The notes: generated by a model from the letters alone, not told the origin. Positions 17,320-25,580 are shown, counted from the stretch's first letter. The stretch is DNA of 64,000 nucleotides from Pseudoflavonifractor sp. 524-17 (GCF_009935845.1 NZ_QWEK01000007.1:22527-86526), one strand, 5' to 3'. Translations and numbers: made by a program.

Positions 17320-17598
17320 ATGAACAAGACCGAACTGATCGCTGCCGCATCGGAAAAATCAGGCCTGTCCAAAAAGGACACCGAGACCGCCCTCACCGCG
17401 ATTGTTGACGCAATCACCGCCGCTCTGGCAGAGGGGGATAAGGTGCAGCTGGTGGGCTTTGGCGGGTTTGAGGTAAAGAACCGTGCCGCGCGCATGGGCC
17501 GCAACCCCAGAACCAAAGAGGCGGTAGAGATTCCCGCGTCCAAGCTGCCGGTCTTTAAGCCTGGCAAGGCGCTGAAGGACGCGGTGGACCCCAAGTAA
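17320..17598 (+). CDS. hup: DNA-binding protein HU
   Basis: The 92-residue product [22 protein letters not shown]... has the HU/IHF signature [20 protein letters not shown]. It is the nucleoid-associated dimer that bends DNA. A strong AGGAGG precedes the ATG. Its position between mazG and rqcP matches many Clostridia. Confidence 0.97.
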   Translation: MNKTELIAAASEKSGLSKKDTETALTAIVDAITAALAEGDKVQLVGFGGFEVKNRAARMGRNPRTKEAVEIPASKLPVFKPGKALKDAVDPK

Positions 17599-17607
17599 GA
17601 AGGTTTT

Positions 17608-17647
17608 ACGCGGCCCTGGCGCGTAGGTTCGGGGCCGTGTTTTTTTC
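17608..17647 (+). terminator. Terminator of hup
   Basis: ACGCGGCCC pairs with GGGCCGTGT (one wobble) and is followed by seven or more T. Confidence 0.75.
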
Positions 17648-17648
17648 C

Positions 17649-17724
17649 CAGCGTCTGTTTGTAAGCCTGTGGAACGGCCAGGGGAAAACTTTGGGTGTCA
17701 GGTTTTCAAACAGGCGCTGAAGGA
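17649..17724 (+). repeat. Long-range inverted repeat upstream of rqcP
   Basis: CAGCG-T-CTGTTTG (17649-17661) is complementary to CAAACAG-G-CGCTG (17712-17724) across a 50-nt loop. It lies between the hup terminator and the rqcP ribosome site, so it could fold in the rqcP leader. Confidence 0.5.
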
Positions 17725-17741
17725 AGGAAGGAGCGCACAGA

Positions 17742-17981
17742 ATGCGTCTGGATAAATGGCTGAAGGTGTCACGGTTGATCAAGCGGCGGACAGTGGCCAA
17801 CGAGGCCTGTGACAATCAGCGGGTTTCCGCCAACGGCCGGCCGGTGAAGGCCTCCTATGACGTGAAGGAGGGGGACGTGCTGGAGCTGCGCTTTGGCGAG
17901 CGCCTGACCCGGGTGCAGGTCCTCGCCGTGGCGGAGCATGTGGGCAAGGCGGACGCCGCGGCCATGTATAAGGAGCTGTAA
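17742..17981 (+). CDS. rqcP: S4-domain RNA-binding protein RqcP (YabO)
   Basis: The 79-residue protein MRLDKWLKVSRLIKRRTVANEACD... is a single S4 domain, as in Bacillus YabO/RqcP. RqcP works with RqcH in ribosome-associated quality control, adding alanine tails to stalled nascent chains on 50S subunits. Position after mazG and next to yabP/yabQ/divIC supports the assignment. Confidence 0.93.
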   Translation: MRLDKWLKVSRLIKRRTVANEACDNQRVSANGRPVKASYDVKEGDVLELRFGERLTRVQVLAVAEHVGKADAAAMYKEL

Positions 17982-17983
17982 AA

Positions 17984-18027
17984 CACAAACGGGCCGGTAC
18001 GGATTTTTCCGTACCGGCCCGTTTGTG
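17984..18027. terminator. Bidirectional terminator between rqcP and yabR
   Basis: A 19-bp perfect stem beginning CACAAACGGGCCGGTACGG with a 6-nt loop lies between the convergent genes. Confidence 0.85.
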
Positions 18028-18033
18028 ATGGGG

Positions 18034-18474
18034 CTATTTCCGACCGCCCCGGCGGGAGCCGCTGCGTTTTTCGGCGTAGCGCAGCTCACTGAGCTTGCTG
18101 TCGGAGGCCTGCATAAACTGCTTGAGGCGGTCCTCGAAGGTGGCGGGCTCCGGCGGAGACTGCCGGCGGGCGCCCATGCCGCCCCGTCCGCCGCCCTGGC
18201 GCTGGCCGCCCATGGGCCGTCCCGCAGGGCGGGGGGGAGGATCCATGGCCTTCTTAATGGAGAGATTGATCCGGCCGTTTTCGTCGATCCCGATGACCTT
18301 TACCTTGACCTCTTGTCCCTCTTTGAGGTGGTCCTTTACGTCGTTGACGTAGGAGTACGCAATCTCAGAGATGTGGACCAAGCCGGACTTATTCTCCGGC
18401 AGAGACACAAATGCGCCAAATTTTGTAATACCCGTGACTTTCCCTTCCAGGATCGAACCAACACCAAACTCCAT
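18034..18474 (-). CDS. yabR: S1 RNA-binding domain protein (YabR-like)
   Basis: The 146-residue protein starts MEFGVGSILEGKVTGITKFGAFVSLPENKSGLVHISEIAYSYV and continues VKVKVIGIDENGRINLSIK, a complete S1 fold (residues 1-70). The rest is a basic, Gly/Arg/Pro-rich tail (RPAGRPMGGQRQGGGRGGMGARR) ending SGSRRGGRK, which may add RNA binding. It is the last gene of the minus-strand yabP-yabQ-divIC-yabR group. Confidence 0.88.
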   Translation of the reverse strand: MEFGVGSILEGKVTGITKFGAFVSLPENKSGLVHISEIAYSYVNDVKDHLKEGQEVKVKVIGIDENGRINLSIKKAMDPPPRPAGRPMGGQRQGGGRGGMGARRQSPPEPATFEDRLKQFMQASDSKLSELRYAEKRSGSRRGGRK

Positions 18475-18521
18475 ACTGACTGCAATATCCTCCTTACAGA
18501 ATTAACGGGACACACGGCCCG

Positions 18522-18812
18522 TCACTCGGTGAAATAGATGACCTGGTCTCCCGGGGCCACAAGTCCCAACTTGGAGCGGGCCAGATCAGCCTGGCGGTCG
18601 GGATCGCCGCTGTTTTCCACGGCGTCCTTCAGATCGGCGTTGATCTGGCGCTGCATGTCCCGCTCCGCCTCCAGCGCGGCCTTGTCGTCTCTTGCGGCGA
18701 GAATCTGGCTTTGGAGGTTGAGCAGGGCGGTGGCCGTCGCCACCAGCAGCACCAGTACCACCAGCTTGGTCAGAATCCCCGCCGGCTTGGTTTTCACATT
18801 TTTCGCGCTCAT
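18522..18812 (-). CDS. divIC: FtsB/DivIC-like septum formation initiator
   Basis: From ATG 18812 the 96-residue protein has a short basic cytoplasmic start (MSAKNVKTKPAG), one transmembrane segment (KLVVLVLLVATATALLNL), a coiled coil (ILAARDDKAALEAERDMQRQINADLKD) and the C-terminal DPDRQADLARSKLGLVAPGDQVIYF. This is the DivIC/FtsB pattern. DivIC joins FtsL and DivIB at the division septum. The reading frame of yabQ runs on through most of this gene. Confidence 0.88.
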   Translation of the reverse strand: MSAKNVKTKPAGILTKLVVLVLLVATATALLNLQSQILAARDDKAALEAERDMQRQINADLKDAVENSGDPDRQADLARSKLGLVAPGDQVIYFTE

Positions 18813-19305
18813 CTGTGCCGTCCCCTCTTGATCCCGCAGCCCTGGCAGACGCGGTGTCATCCATAGTTCCGGTAAGTGATCTTATTCTATACCACTTCCG
18901 GCGATAATGGAAGTTTTTTTTTGCCTGTTTCTCTATTTTTTTTGCCAGAGCCAGGGCCGCCGTCACCGGCAGCAGCGCCAGCCGGAGGAGGAGACCGGCC
19001 AGATCTGCCAGAAAATACCCCAGCTTCAGCGCCAGGGGGCTGAGGAGTAGGAAGTAGACCACCGCCCCGCCCAGCACGGCGGCCACCATATAGAACCGCA
19101 GCACGCCGCTGCCGGTTTTCAGGGCATGGAGGAAGAGGGAGAGCGTGACGGCCAGCCAGAACAGGCCGTCCAGAATGCCGCCCAGGGGTTTGAGGCGGAT
19201 GCGGCAGCGCAGGACGCGGAAAACGTCGTACAGCAGCCCCACACCGGCCCCCAGGAGGAGGGCGGAGGCCAGCGCCGCCGCCTGTCCGGCGATGGACACA
19301 CCCAT
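18586..19305 (-). CDS. yabQ: Spore cortex biosynthesis protein YabQ with out-of-frame C-terminal extension
   Basis: From ATG 19305 (right after the yabP stop) the product begins MGVSIAGQAAALASALLLGAGVGLLYDVFRVLRC and has about four to five membrane segments, ending in KKIEKQAKKNFHYRRKWYRIRS near 18880, where YabQ proteins normally finish. There is no stop there; the frame continues about 95 codons through low-complexity, charged sequence that overlaps divIC in another frame. YabQ is needed for cortex formation. The real protein may be longer than usual, or a stop has been lost. Confidence 0.8.
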   Translation of the reverse strand: MGVSIAGQAAALASALLLGAGVGLLYDVFRVLRCRIRLKPLGGILDGLFWLAVTLSLFLHALKTGSGVLRFYMVAAVLGGAVVYFLLLSPLALKLGYFLADLAGLLLRLALLPVTAALALAKKIEKQAKKNFHYRRKWYRIRSLTGTMDDTASARAAGSRGDGTDEREKCENQAGGDSDQAGGTGAAGGDGHRPAQPPKPDSRRKRRQGRAGGGAGHAAPDQRRSEGRRGKQRRSRPPG

Positions 19306-19306
19306 G

Positions 19307-19594
19307 TCAGCGGAAGAGCCGGGCCAGGAAGCTGCCCTGGTTCTGGCGGCGCTCCTCATAGGTGAGGGAGTCGATGGTGCCGTCCACCTTCAGGTCGCCG
19401 CCGTCCAGACTGAGCTTTTCAATGTGCAGATTTTCCCCCCGGACGATGAGACAGCCCTGGGCGGTGTCCATCACAATGGTATTCTCGTCAAAGCTCTCCA
19501 CCTCCTCCACGCCGGAGACTGTGAGCTGCTCCCGCTCCTCCAGAATGATGTGATGGGCCGCCTCCGGCCCGGAGCGTGTTTCGTCATAGGCCAT
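19307..19594 (-). CDS. yabP: Sporulation protein YabP
   Basis: From ATG 19594 the product is 95 residues: HHIILEEREQLTVSGVEEVESFDENTIVMDTAQGCLIVRGENLHIEKLSLDGGDLKVDGTIDSLTYEE. This is the YabP/YqfC beta-sheet family. In Bacillus YabP is a mother-cell (sigma-E) protein needed for the spore cortex. It lies immediately before yabQ. Confidence 0.92.
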   Translation of the reverse strand: MAYDETRSGPEAAHHIILEEREQLTVSGVEEVESFDENTIVMDTAQGCLIVRGENLHIEKLSLDGGDLKVDGTIDSLTYEERRQNQGSFLARLFR

Positions 19595-19787
19595 AACCTT
19601 CCCGCCTTTCTTGCCCGTTTGTGATACCAATTCCTGACAAAACTGTTCTATTTTGCGCCGAAGCGGCGCAAAATACGTCCCATAAGAACCTGACGCGCCT
19701 TCGGCGCTATAAAAAGGGCTTCAGCCTTTTTAACAAGTTCTGGTATAAACTATATGGGACAAAGGGGGCGGGTATGCCTGGCAGTGA
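19595..19787. repeat. Intergenic region with stacked palindromes
   Basis: Contains the hairpin TTTTGCGCCGAAGCGGCGCAAAA-like stem (about 19652-19673), a second GCGCC/GGCGC hairpin (about 19693-19710), and AAAAGGGCTTCAGCCTTTTT (about 19713-19732). The AGAACCTG motif seen at 9038 and 11886 occurs again at about 19684. No gene is supported. Confidence 0.5.
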
Positions 19788-19816
19788 TTGACGGCCCCGG
19801 GGATATCAGATAAAAT
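19788..19816 (+). promoter_or_regulatory. Promoter of birA
   Basis: TTGACG (19788-19793), 17-nt spacer, TAAAAT (19811-19816). Confidence 0.75.
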
Positions 19817-19836
19817 AGAGGGACAGAGGAAAGGGG

Positions 19837-20835
19837 ATGGGAGCGGTGCTTCGGGATCAGGTGCTGACCTATTTGAAAGAGAGGCAGGATGTTTGCTCCG
19901 GCGAGGCGATGAGCCGGGATCTGGGGGTGAGCCGGGCGGCGGTGTGGAAAGCGATTGGCGCGCTGCGGGCGGCGGGGTACGTAATCTCCTCTGCCCCCAA
20001 CCGGGGGTACCGGCTGGAGCGCGCCCCTGATCTGCTGTCCGCCGGGGAGCTGGCGGGAGCCCTGTCCGACCGGCGGGTGGGGGGGACGCTGGTCTGCCTG
20101 GACAGCGTGGACTCCACAAACAGCGAGCTCAAGCGCCGGGCCATGGCGGGGGCGGAGGAGGGTCTGGTCCTTCTGGCGGACCAGCAGACCGGCGGGAGAG
20201 GCCGGAGGGGCCGGTCCTTCGTGTCGCCGCCGGGGAAGGGGCTGTACTGCTCCGCCCTGCTGCGGCCCCAGGTGGCGCTGCGGCCGCTGATGTGGCTGAC
20301 CGCCTGGACGGGGGTGGCGGTGTGCGACGCGGTGGAGCGGGCCTGCGGCCTGCGGCCGGGAATCAAGTGGACCAACGACATTGTATGGAACGGGCGGAAG
20401 CTGTGCGGCATCCTCACCGAGCTGGGCATGGAAGGGGAGAGCGCCCAGCCGGAATACGTGGTGGTGGGGGCAGGTATCAACATCAGCCAGACGGAGGCGG
20501 ACTTCGGGCCGGAGGTGGCCCAGGTGGCCTGCTCCTTGGGCCAGATAGTGCCCCATCCCCCCCGTCGGGCGGCGCTGGCTGAAGCGCTCATTACCGCCCT
20601 GGACGACATGTACGCCGCGTTCCCCGGGGAGAGTGAGCGGTACCTGAACCAGTACCGCCGGGACTGCGTCACTCTGGGCCGGGAGGTGTGCATCCTCCAG
20701 GGGGACCAGCAGTGGACGGGAACGGCGGAGGAGATCGACGATGACTTTCAGCTCGTGGTCCGCCGGCCCGACGGCAAAAGGGAGACCGTCAACGCCGGAG
20801 AGGTCTCCGTGCGGGGAATGCTGGGCTATATTTGA
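19837..20835 (+). CDS. birA: Bifunctional biotin-protein ligase / biotin operon repressor BirA
   Basis: The 332-residue protein has an N-terminal winged helix (LTYLKERQDVCSGEAMSRDLGVSRAAVWKAIGALRAAGYVI), then the ligase core with DSVDSTNSELKRRA, the biotinyl-AMP loop GGRGRRGRSFVSPPGKGLYCS, KWTNDIVWNGRKLCGILTEL and VVGAGINISQ, and a C-terminal SH3-like cap. It attaches biotin to acceptor domains and represses biotin genes. Length is typical. Confidence 0.96.
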   Translation: MGAVLRDQVLTYLKERQDVCSGEAMSRDLGVSRAAVWKAIGALRAAGYVISSAPNRGYRLERAPDLLSAGELAGALSDRRVGGTLVCLDSVDSTNSELKRRAMAGAEEGLVLLADQQTGGRGRRGRSFVSPPGKGLYCSALLRPQVALRPLMWLTAWTGVAVCDAVERACGLRPGIKWTNDIVWNGRKLCGILTELGMEGESAQPEYVVVGAGINISQTEADFGPEVAQVACSLGQIVPHPPRRAALAEALITALDDMYAAFPGESERYLNQYRRDCVTLGREVCILQGDQQWTGTAEEIDDDFQLVVRRPDGKRETVNAGEVSVRGMLGYI

Positions 20836-20843
20836 TATCCAAC

Positions 20844-20887
20844 AAAACCGCGTCCCCAGTCCTGTCAGAACTGGGGACGCGGTTTTT
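20844..20887. terminator. Bidirectional terminator between birA and gdhA
   Basis: AAAACCGCGTCCCCAGT with complement and A/T runs on both sides. Confidence 0.88.
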
Positions 20888-20903
20888 AGATCCTGTTTTG
20901 TGG

Positions 20904-22253
20904 TTAGAAAATGCCCTGGGCCATCATGGCCTCGGCCACCTTCTTGAAGCCGGCGATGTTGGCGCCGGCCACCAGGTTGTACCCCAGGCCGTACTCCGCG
21001 GCGGCCTCCACAGAGGAGTCGTGGATGTTCTTCATGATCTGGTGGAGCTTCTCATCCACCTCTTCGGCGGTCCAAGACAGGCGCTCGCTGTTCTGGCTCA
21101 TCTCCAGGCCGGACACCGCCACGCCGCCGGCGTTGACCGCCTTGGAGGGGGCCACGATCATGTTCTCCTGGGACATGAGGTAGGACAGAGCCTCGTTGGT
21201 GGTGGGCATATTGGCCACCTCGATGTAGTATTTGACCCCGTTGGCCACGATCTTCTTGGCCTGCTCCAGATCCACGTCGTTCTGGGTGGCGCAGGGGAGG
21301 ATGACGTCGCCCTTGACGCCCCAAGGCTTCTGGCCGGGGAAGAAGGGCACGCCGAACTTGTCCGCGTAGTCCTGCACCTTGTCATGGCCGGAATTGCGCA
21401 TTTCCAGCAGGAAGTCGATCTTCTCAGGCGTAGTGATGCCCTGCTCGTCCAAAATATATCCGTCTGGGCCGGACAGGGTGATGGCCTTGCCGCCCAGCTC
21501 GGCGATCTTCTTACAGGCGCCCCAGGCCACGTTGCCGAAGCCGGAGACCACGAAGGTCTTGCCTGCAATGCTGTCCTTCTCGTGGGCAAAGACCTCGTTG
21601 GCGTAGTAAATGGCGCCGTAGCCGGTGGCCTCGGGCCGGAGGATGGAGCCGCCGTAGGAGCGGCCCTTGCCGGTGAGCACGCCGTTCTGGAACGCGCCGC
21701 GGATGCGGCGGTACTGGCCGTAGAGGTAGCCGATTTCACGGGCGCCCACGCCGATGTCGCCGGCAGGCACGTCGGTATCGGGACCGATATGGCGGTTGAG
21801 CTCAGTCATAAAGGACTGGCAGAAACGGAGGATTTCATTATCGCTCTTGCCACGGGGATCGAAGTCCGCGCCGCCCTTGGCGCCGCCCATGGGCAGCGTG
21901 GTCAGACTGTTCTTGAAGGTCTGCTCAAAGCCCAGGAATTTGATGACGCCGCTGTTCACCGTGGGATGGAAGCGCAGGCCGCCCTTGTAGGGGCCGATGG
22001 CGCCGTTGAACTGGCAGCGGTAGCCCCGGTTGGTGTGGGCGGCGCCCTGGTCATCGGTCCAGGTGACGCGGAAATAGACCATGCGGTCGGGCTCTACCAT
22101 ACGGCCCAGCAGATCCACCTGCTCATACTCAGGGTGCTGGTCGATGACGGGGCCCAGGGAGGAAAAGACCTCTTCTACCGCCTGACAGAACTCAGGCTGG
22201 TTCCAGTCTCTCTTTTTCACGCGGGCGATGACGCTTTGGATGTAACTGTTCAT
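20904..22253 (-). CDS. gdhA: NADP-type glutamate dehydrogenase
   Basis: From ATG 22253 (GGAGGAG upstream) the product is 449 residues and starts MNSYIQSVIARVKKRDWNQPEF. It has GPYKGGLRFHPTVN, the catalytic-lysine region LTTLPMGGAKGG and the Rossmann segment KTFVVSGFGNVAWGA, and matches the hexameric GdhA of about 445 residues. It interconverts glutamate and 2-oxoglutarate plus ammonia. Cofactor choice is inferred from the family. Confidence 0.95.
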   Translation of the reverse strand: MNSYIQSVIARVKKRDWNQPEFCQAVEEVFSSLGPVIDQHPEYEQVDLLGRMVEPDRMVYFRVTWTDDQGAAHTNRGYRCQFNGAIGPYKGGLRFHPTVNSGVIKFLGFEQTFKNSLTTLPMGGAKGGADFDPRGKSDNEILRFCQSFMTELNRHIGPDTDVPAGDIGVGAREIGYLYGQYRRIRGAFQNGVLTGKGRSYGGSILRPEATGYGAIYYANEVFAHEKDSIAGKTFVVSGFGNVAWGACKKIAELGGKAITLSGPDGYILDEQGITTPEKIDFLLEMRNSGHDKVQDYADKFGVPFFPGQKPWGVKGDVILPCATQNDVDLEQAKKIVANGVKYYIEVANMPTTNEALSYLMSQENMIVAPSKAVNAGGVAVSGLEMSQNSERLSWTAEEVDEKLHQIMKNIHDSSVEAAAEYGLGYNLVAGANIAGFKKVAEAMMAQGIF

Positions 22254-22418
22254 AGCAATCTCCTCCATATTATATCGCATCAGCTTTGCAGCCATATGCC
22301 CAGCGTTTTAAGCGGGCGGCGAAAATGAACGAAATCCTTCACGAAAAGTGCGCCTCCCGGCCGGCGCTCCTGCTCCGTGGGACGCCGCGGCAGTTCAAGG
22401 CATATGATGACTGTCCCC

Positions 22419-22447
22419 ATTATACATGCTTGTCCGTCAATTTTCAA
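22419..22447 (-). promoter_or_regulatory. Promoter of gdhA
   Basis: TTGAAA (22447-22442), 17-nt spacer, TATAAT (22424-22419), giving a leader of about 160 nt before gdhA. Confidence 0.75.
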
Positions 22448-22563
22448 TATGAAGTTGTCAAAGTTGCCGTATTTTACGCCTGTGATAGAAACGCATTGTG
22501 CAGATCCTGCAACATACCCCCTGTCTGACCCTTAAAGTTTTCATTAAAAAGGGAGGGGCCCAC

Positions 22564-22592
22564 TTGCGCCCCGGGAAAAAAAGGTATAAAAT
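22564..22592 (+). promoter_or_regulatory. Promoter of the acidic-tail protein gene
   Basis: TTGCGC (22564-22569), 17-nt spacer, TAAAAT (22587-22592). Confidence 0.6.
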
Positions 22593-22627
22593 GGACCCAG
22601 TTCCAAGGGATAAAGGAGGTGCCGGTG

Positions 22628-23065
22628 ATGGCGTTTATTGAGGAGCTGAAAGATAAAGCTATGGAGCTGACCCAGGCGGGTGTGGCCAAGTCCAAGCAGC
22701 TGGCGGAGATTGCCAAGCTGACCCTGGCCAACGGCGGGGAGGAGGACACCATCCGCAAGGCCTATGTAGAGCTCGGCAGGCTGTACTACGCCGAGCGGGG
22801 CATGGCCCCGGAGACGGCCTATACCGCGCTGTGTGAGAAGATCACGGCGGCGAAGATTAACATTGAGGAGAACAAGGCCCGGATTGCCCAGATTCGGGAG
22901 GAAGGGCAGATCAAGGACGCGGACCTGTCCGCGGTAGAGACAGAGATTCCCGCCGAGGAGCCTGCGGCCGGCTTTGAGACAGAGGAGGAGGCCGTCCCGG
23001 AGCAGACGCCGGTACAGGATTGCGAGGAAGAGCCCTGGGAGGAAACGGAAGCGGAAGATGAATAA
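22628..23065 (+). CDS. Hypothetical protein with helical N-terminus and acidic tail
   Basis: The 145-residue protein begins MAFIEELKDKAMELTQAGVAKSKQLAEIAKLTLANGGEEDTIRKAYVELGRLYYAERG, a helical segment like that of the protein at 12067. The C-terminal 50 residues are strongly acidic (EEEAVPEQTPVQDCEEEPWEETEAEDE). AAAGGAGGT precedes the start. I do not recognise a family with known function. Confidence 0.7.
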   Translation: MAFIEELKDKAMELTQAGVAKSKQLAEIAKLTLANGGEEDTIRKAYVELGRLYYAERGMAPETAYTALCEKITAAKINIEENKARIAQIREEGQIKDADLSAVETEIPAEEPAAGFETEEEAVPEQTPVQDCEEEPWEETEAEDE

Positions 23066-23083
23066 ATCCAATAGACCATAAAA

Positions 23084-23120
23084 AGTGTGCCGCGGAAAGA
23101 AACCGCGGCACACTGCTTTT
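23084..23120 (+). terminator. Terminator between the acidic-tail gene and the NlpC/P60 gene
   Basis: AGTGTGCCGCGG and its complement with a 7-nt loop, then GCTTTTTC. It lies between two convergent genes. Confidence 0.85.
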
Positions 23121-23143
23121 TCTCTGTTTGAATGGAGGGGAGA

Positions 23144-24046
23144 TTACATAATATGACGGCCGTAGACGTAGACGCGGCTGTAGTAGCCGGAGTTGAGGTT
23201 GTCAATCTGGACCGCGTATGTATTGGTGGAGGCGTGAATAAACTGGCCGCCGCCGATGTAGATGCCCACGTGGGAGACGGGCTTGCTGGTGTTGGCGCGG
23301 AAGAAGACCAGGTCGCCGGGCTGAAGCTGATCCTTGGAGACGGCGGTGCCGTTGGACAGCTGGGCAGTGGCGGTGCGGTTCAGGGTGACGCCGAAGTGGG
23401 AGTAAACATACTTGGTAAAGCCAGAGCAGTCGAAAGCGTTAGGGCCGTTGCCGCCCCAGGAGTAGGGCACCCCGAGGAACTGCTTGGCGTAGGAGACAAT
23501 GCTCTGGCCCGCGCCGGAGACAGCCGCCCCGTCACCCCGGGAGGCGGACTCCTTCACGGTGGTCATATACTCGCTGCTGACATAGCCGGTCTTACCGTTG
23601 AAGGAGATCTTGTACCAGCCGCAGTCCACCCCCACAATCTCCACAATGGAGCCGGCGGAGAGCGTGGTCAGCTTGTCGTGCTCCGTGCTGGGGCCGGTGC
23701 GGACGTTCAGGGGGGCGTTGCCCTCGGTGGTCACCTTGCCGTAGCCGATGGGGGCGTCCACGGTCTCGGCGACGGTGAGATACTCGCCGGACATATAGCC
23801 CTCCACGGATTTGTAGTCAACCTTATACCAGTTGTCCCCGGCGTCCTCCAGCACGATCACGGCCTCGCCCTTAGAGGCGGTGGCCAGAATAGTAGATTCC
23901 GTGCTGGCGGTCTCCCGCAGACGCAGGCCGTCAGCCTCAATAGTAGCGGCGCCGCTGATAGTGTCCGCAGAGGCAGCCACCAGGCACAGGCAGGAGAGGG
24001 CGGCCGTGGCGGCCGCAGTACGCAGGAATTTAACAGGCAGTATCAT
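23144..24046 (-). CDS. Secreted NlpC/P60 endopeptidase with two bacterial SH3 domains
   Basis: From ATG 24046 (GGAGG upstream) the product has a signal peptide (MILPVKFLRTAAATAALSCLCLVAASA), two SH3b repeats (ADGLRLRETASTESTIL...; NAPLNVRTGPSTEHDKL...), then an NlpC/P60 domain with catalytic cysteine in NAFDCSGFTKYVY, histidine in VSHVGIYIGGGQ and a second histidine in FIHAST. It probably cuts the peptide stems of peptidoglycan (gamma-D-Glu-diamino acid bond) in cell-wall turnover. Confidence 0.93.
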   Translation of the reverse strand: MILPVKFLRTAAATAALSCLCLVAASADTISGAATIEADGLRLRETASTESTILATASKGEAVIVLEDAGDNWYKVDYKSVEGYMSGEYLTVAETVDAPIGYGKVTTEGNAPLNVRTGPSTEHDKLTTLSAGSIVEIVGVDCGWYKISFNGKTGYVSSEYMTTVKESASRGDGAAVSGAGQSIVSYAKQFLGVPYSWGGNGPNAFDCSGFTKYVYSHFGVTLNRTATAQLSNGTAVSKDQLQPGDLVFFRANTSKPVSHVGIYIGGGQFIHASTNTYAVQIDNLNSGYYSRVYVYGRHIM

Positions 24047-24141
24047 GGGATATTCCTCCATTCAGATGCCGGCGATCCCCAGGGACAGCCGGAGAATTCT
24101 TTTGTAAATACAGGGGTTGATAGGTACACGCCGGCGGAAGG

Positions 24142-24432
24142 TTATTTGCCGGCCAGGGCCCGGTCCAGCCAGACGGCGGCCACGTCCATGGCGGCGTAGA
24201 GGCTGTCCTTCTCGCTCTTCTTGACCACCCGGTCCCGGCTCTTCAGGTCGGGATCGGTGAGCTGGAGTTGCACAATGACTTTGCTTGCCACGTCCAGATC
24301 CTTGACCTTCTTGGTGGCCATAACCTGAAGCATGATGATATATTTATCGGCCATACTGCCATAATAAATGAGATTGTCCTTGCGGCGCAGGGGATGCCCC
24401 TTGTAGACCAGGGGAAAATTTTTGTCTGCCAT
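24142..24432 (-). CDS. Conserved hypothetical protein, about 96 residues
   Basis: MADKNFPLVYKGHPLRRKDNLIYYGSMADKYIIMLQVMATKKVKDLDVASKVIVQLQLTD... has no signal peptide or membrane segment. The mix of basic and hydrophobic strands suggests a small soluble alpha/beta protein. It has its own consensus promoter and AGGAGG site, so it is a real gene. No function can be given. Confidence 0.75.
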   Translation of the reverse strand: MADKNFPLVYKGHPLRRKDNLIYYGSMADKYIIMLQVMATKKVKDLDVASKVIVQLQLTDPDLKSRDRVVKKSEKDSLYAAMDVAAVWLDRALAGK

Positions 24433-24470
24433 TGGAACCTCCTGTTCATCCAATTAAAAACTGTAACCGG

Positions 24471-24499
24471 ATTGTAACACATTGTTTCCGAGTTGTCAA
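24471..24499 (-). promoter_or_regulatory. Promoter of the 96-residue protein gene
   Basis: TTGACA (24499-24494), 17-nt spacer, TACAAT (24476-24471). Confidence 0.8.
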
Positions 24500-24734
24500 A
24501 CTTTAATTGAAATAAAGTTGTCATAATTTTATCGGAAAGGAAGAGTGCTGCCAAAGGACTGGTTTGGCGGTCCAAGGGAGCGGATTCCAAACTAATCCAG
24601 TCAAATTTCTGCATACCATACCAAATCCTGCGGATACTAACTCCTGTTCTAAGAATTCGGGCGGGCTCCCCGCCGGCGGCGCTGCGGTTGCGCCGGGTTT
24701 GGGGACCTTCCGAAAGCGGAGGAGGAGTTTTGAT

Positions 24735-25277
24735 ATGAAAGCAACCGGGATTGTGCGCCGGATTGACGACTTGGGCCGTGTGGTGATTCCCAAGGAGATC
24801 CGCCGCACCATGCGGATCCGGGAGGGGGACCCCCTGGAAATTTACACCAACAGCGACGGCGGGGTCATCTTTAAAAAATATTCCCTGATGGGAGGGCTGG
24901 GAGATTTCGCCGCCCAGATGTGTGAAACCTTGAATAAGACCACCGGCCGTACTGCGGTGATCACTGACCGGGATACCTGTTTGGCCGTGGCCGGGGGCGG
25001 AAAGCGGGAGCTGACCGACCGTCGGGTCTCCCCCGCCCTGGAGCAGATCATGGAGGGGCGGAGCATCTACCAATTCCGGGCCGGCGGAGAGCTGCTGCCG
25101 GTGAGCGGCGAGAGCAGCCGCCTGTTTTTAGCCTGTGCCGCCCCCATCCTGTCTGAGGGCGACGTGCTGGGCTGCGTCCTCTTTGCCGGCGGCGAGGAGG
25201 AATTGACCACCGGCGAGACCGACTACAAGCTGGTCCAGACCATTTCCGGCTTCCTGGGGCGGCATATGGAGAGCTGA
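24735..25277 (+). CDS. spoVT: Stage V sporulation protein T (AbrB-family regulator)
   Basis: The 180-residue protein has the AbrB swapped-hairpin DNA-binding domain (MKATGIVRRIDDLGRVVIPKEIRRTMRIREGDPLEIYTNSDGGVIFKKY, residues 1-50) and a GAF-like C-terminal domain (residues 60-180), exactly the SpoVT layout. SpoVT tunes forespore sigma-G genes. In Bacillus it is encoded next to yabM; here it is about 8 kb away. Confidence 0.93.
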   Translation: MKATGIVRRIDDLGRVVIPKEIRRTMRIREGDPLEIYTNSDGGVIFKKYSLMGGLGDFAAQMCETLNKTTGRTAVITDRDTCLAVAGGGKRELTDRRVSPALEQIMEGRSIYQFRAGGELLPVSGESSRLFLACAAPILSEGDVLGCVLFAGGEEELTTGETDYKLVQTISGFLGRHMES

Positions 25278-25580
25278 ACAGGCGCTGATATCGCCCAAAC
25301 ACTTGAAAGCCGGCGGCCTGTGTTTCAAGCGGGCAAAGCCCGCTGGGCCGTTTTACGGCTTCAGGGGGCGCATATGCGCCCCCTGAGTTAAGAGAAGCCT
25401 CTGCTCTTTTCCAATACAGCCATGATACAAACCAAATCCTTATAAAAAGCGATGGAGCAGGGAGAACTGGCTCTGTCGCTTTTTTGCGGGCGGAGTACAG
25501 TGCCTCCGGGACGGCCAAGAGGCCAGAGAGGGGCGCCCCCGCAGTGAGGGGCACCCCGAGAGGGGAATATTCCTAAAATT
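25278..25580. other. Intergenic region with terminator-like hairpins
   Basis: Contains the hairpin AAAAAGCGATGGAGC...GCTCTGTCGCTTTTTT (25444-25485), a good bidirectional terminator, and a GC-rich GGGGCGCCCC/GGGGCACCCC stretch at about 25532-25558. No gene is supported. Confidence 0.6.
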
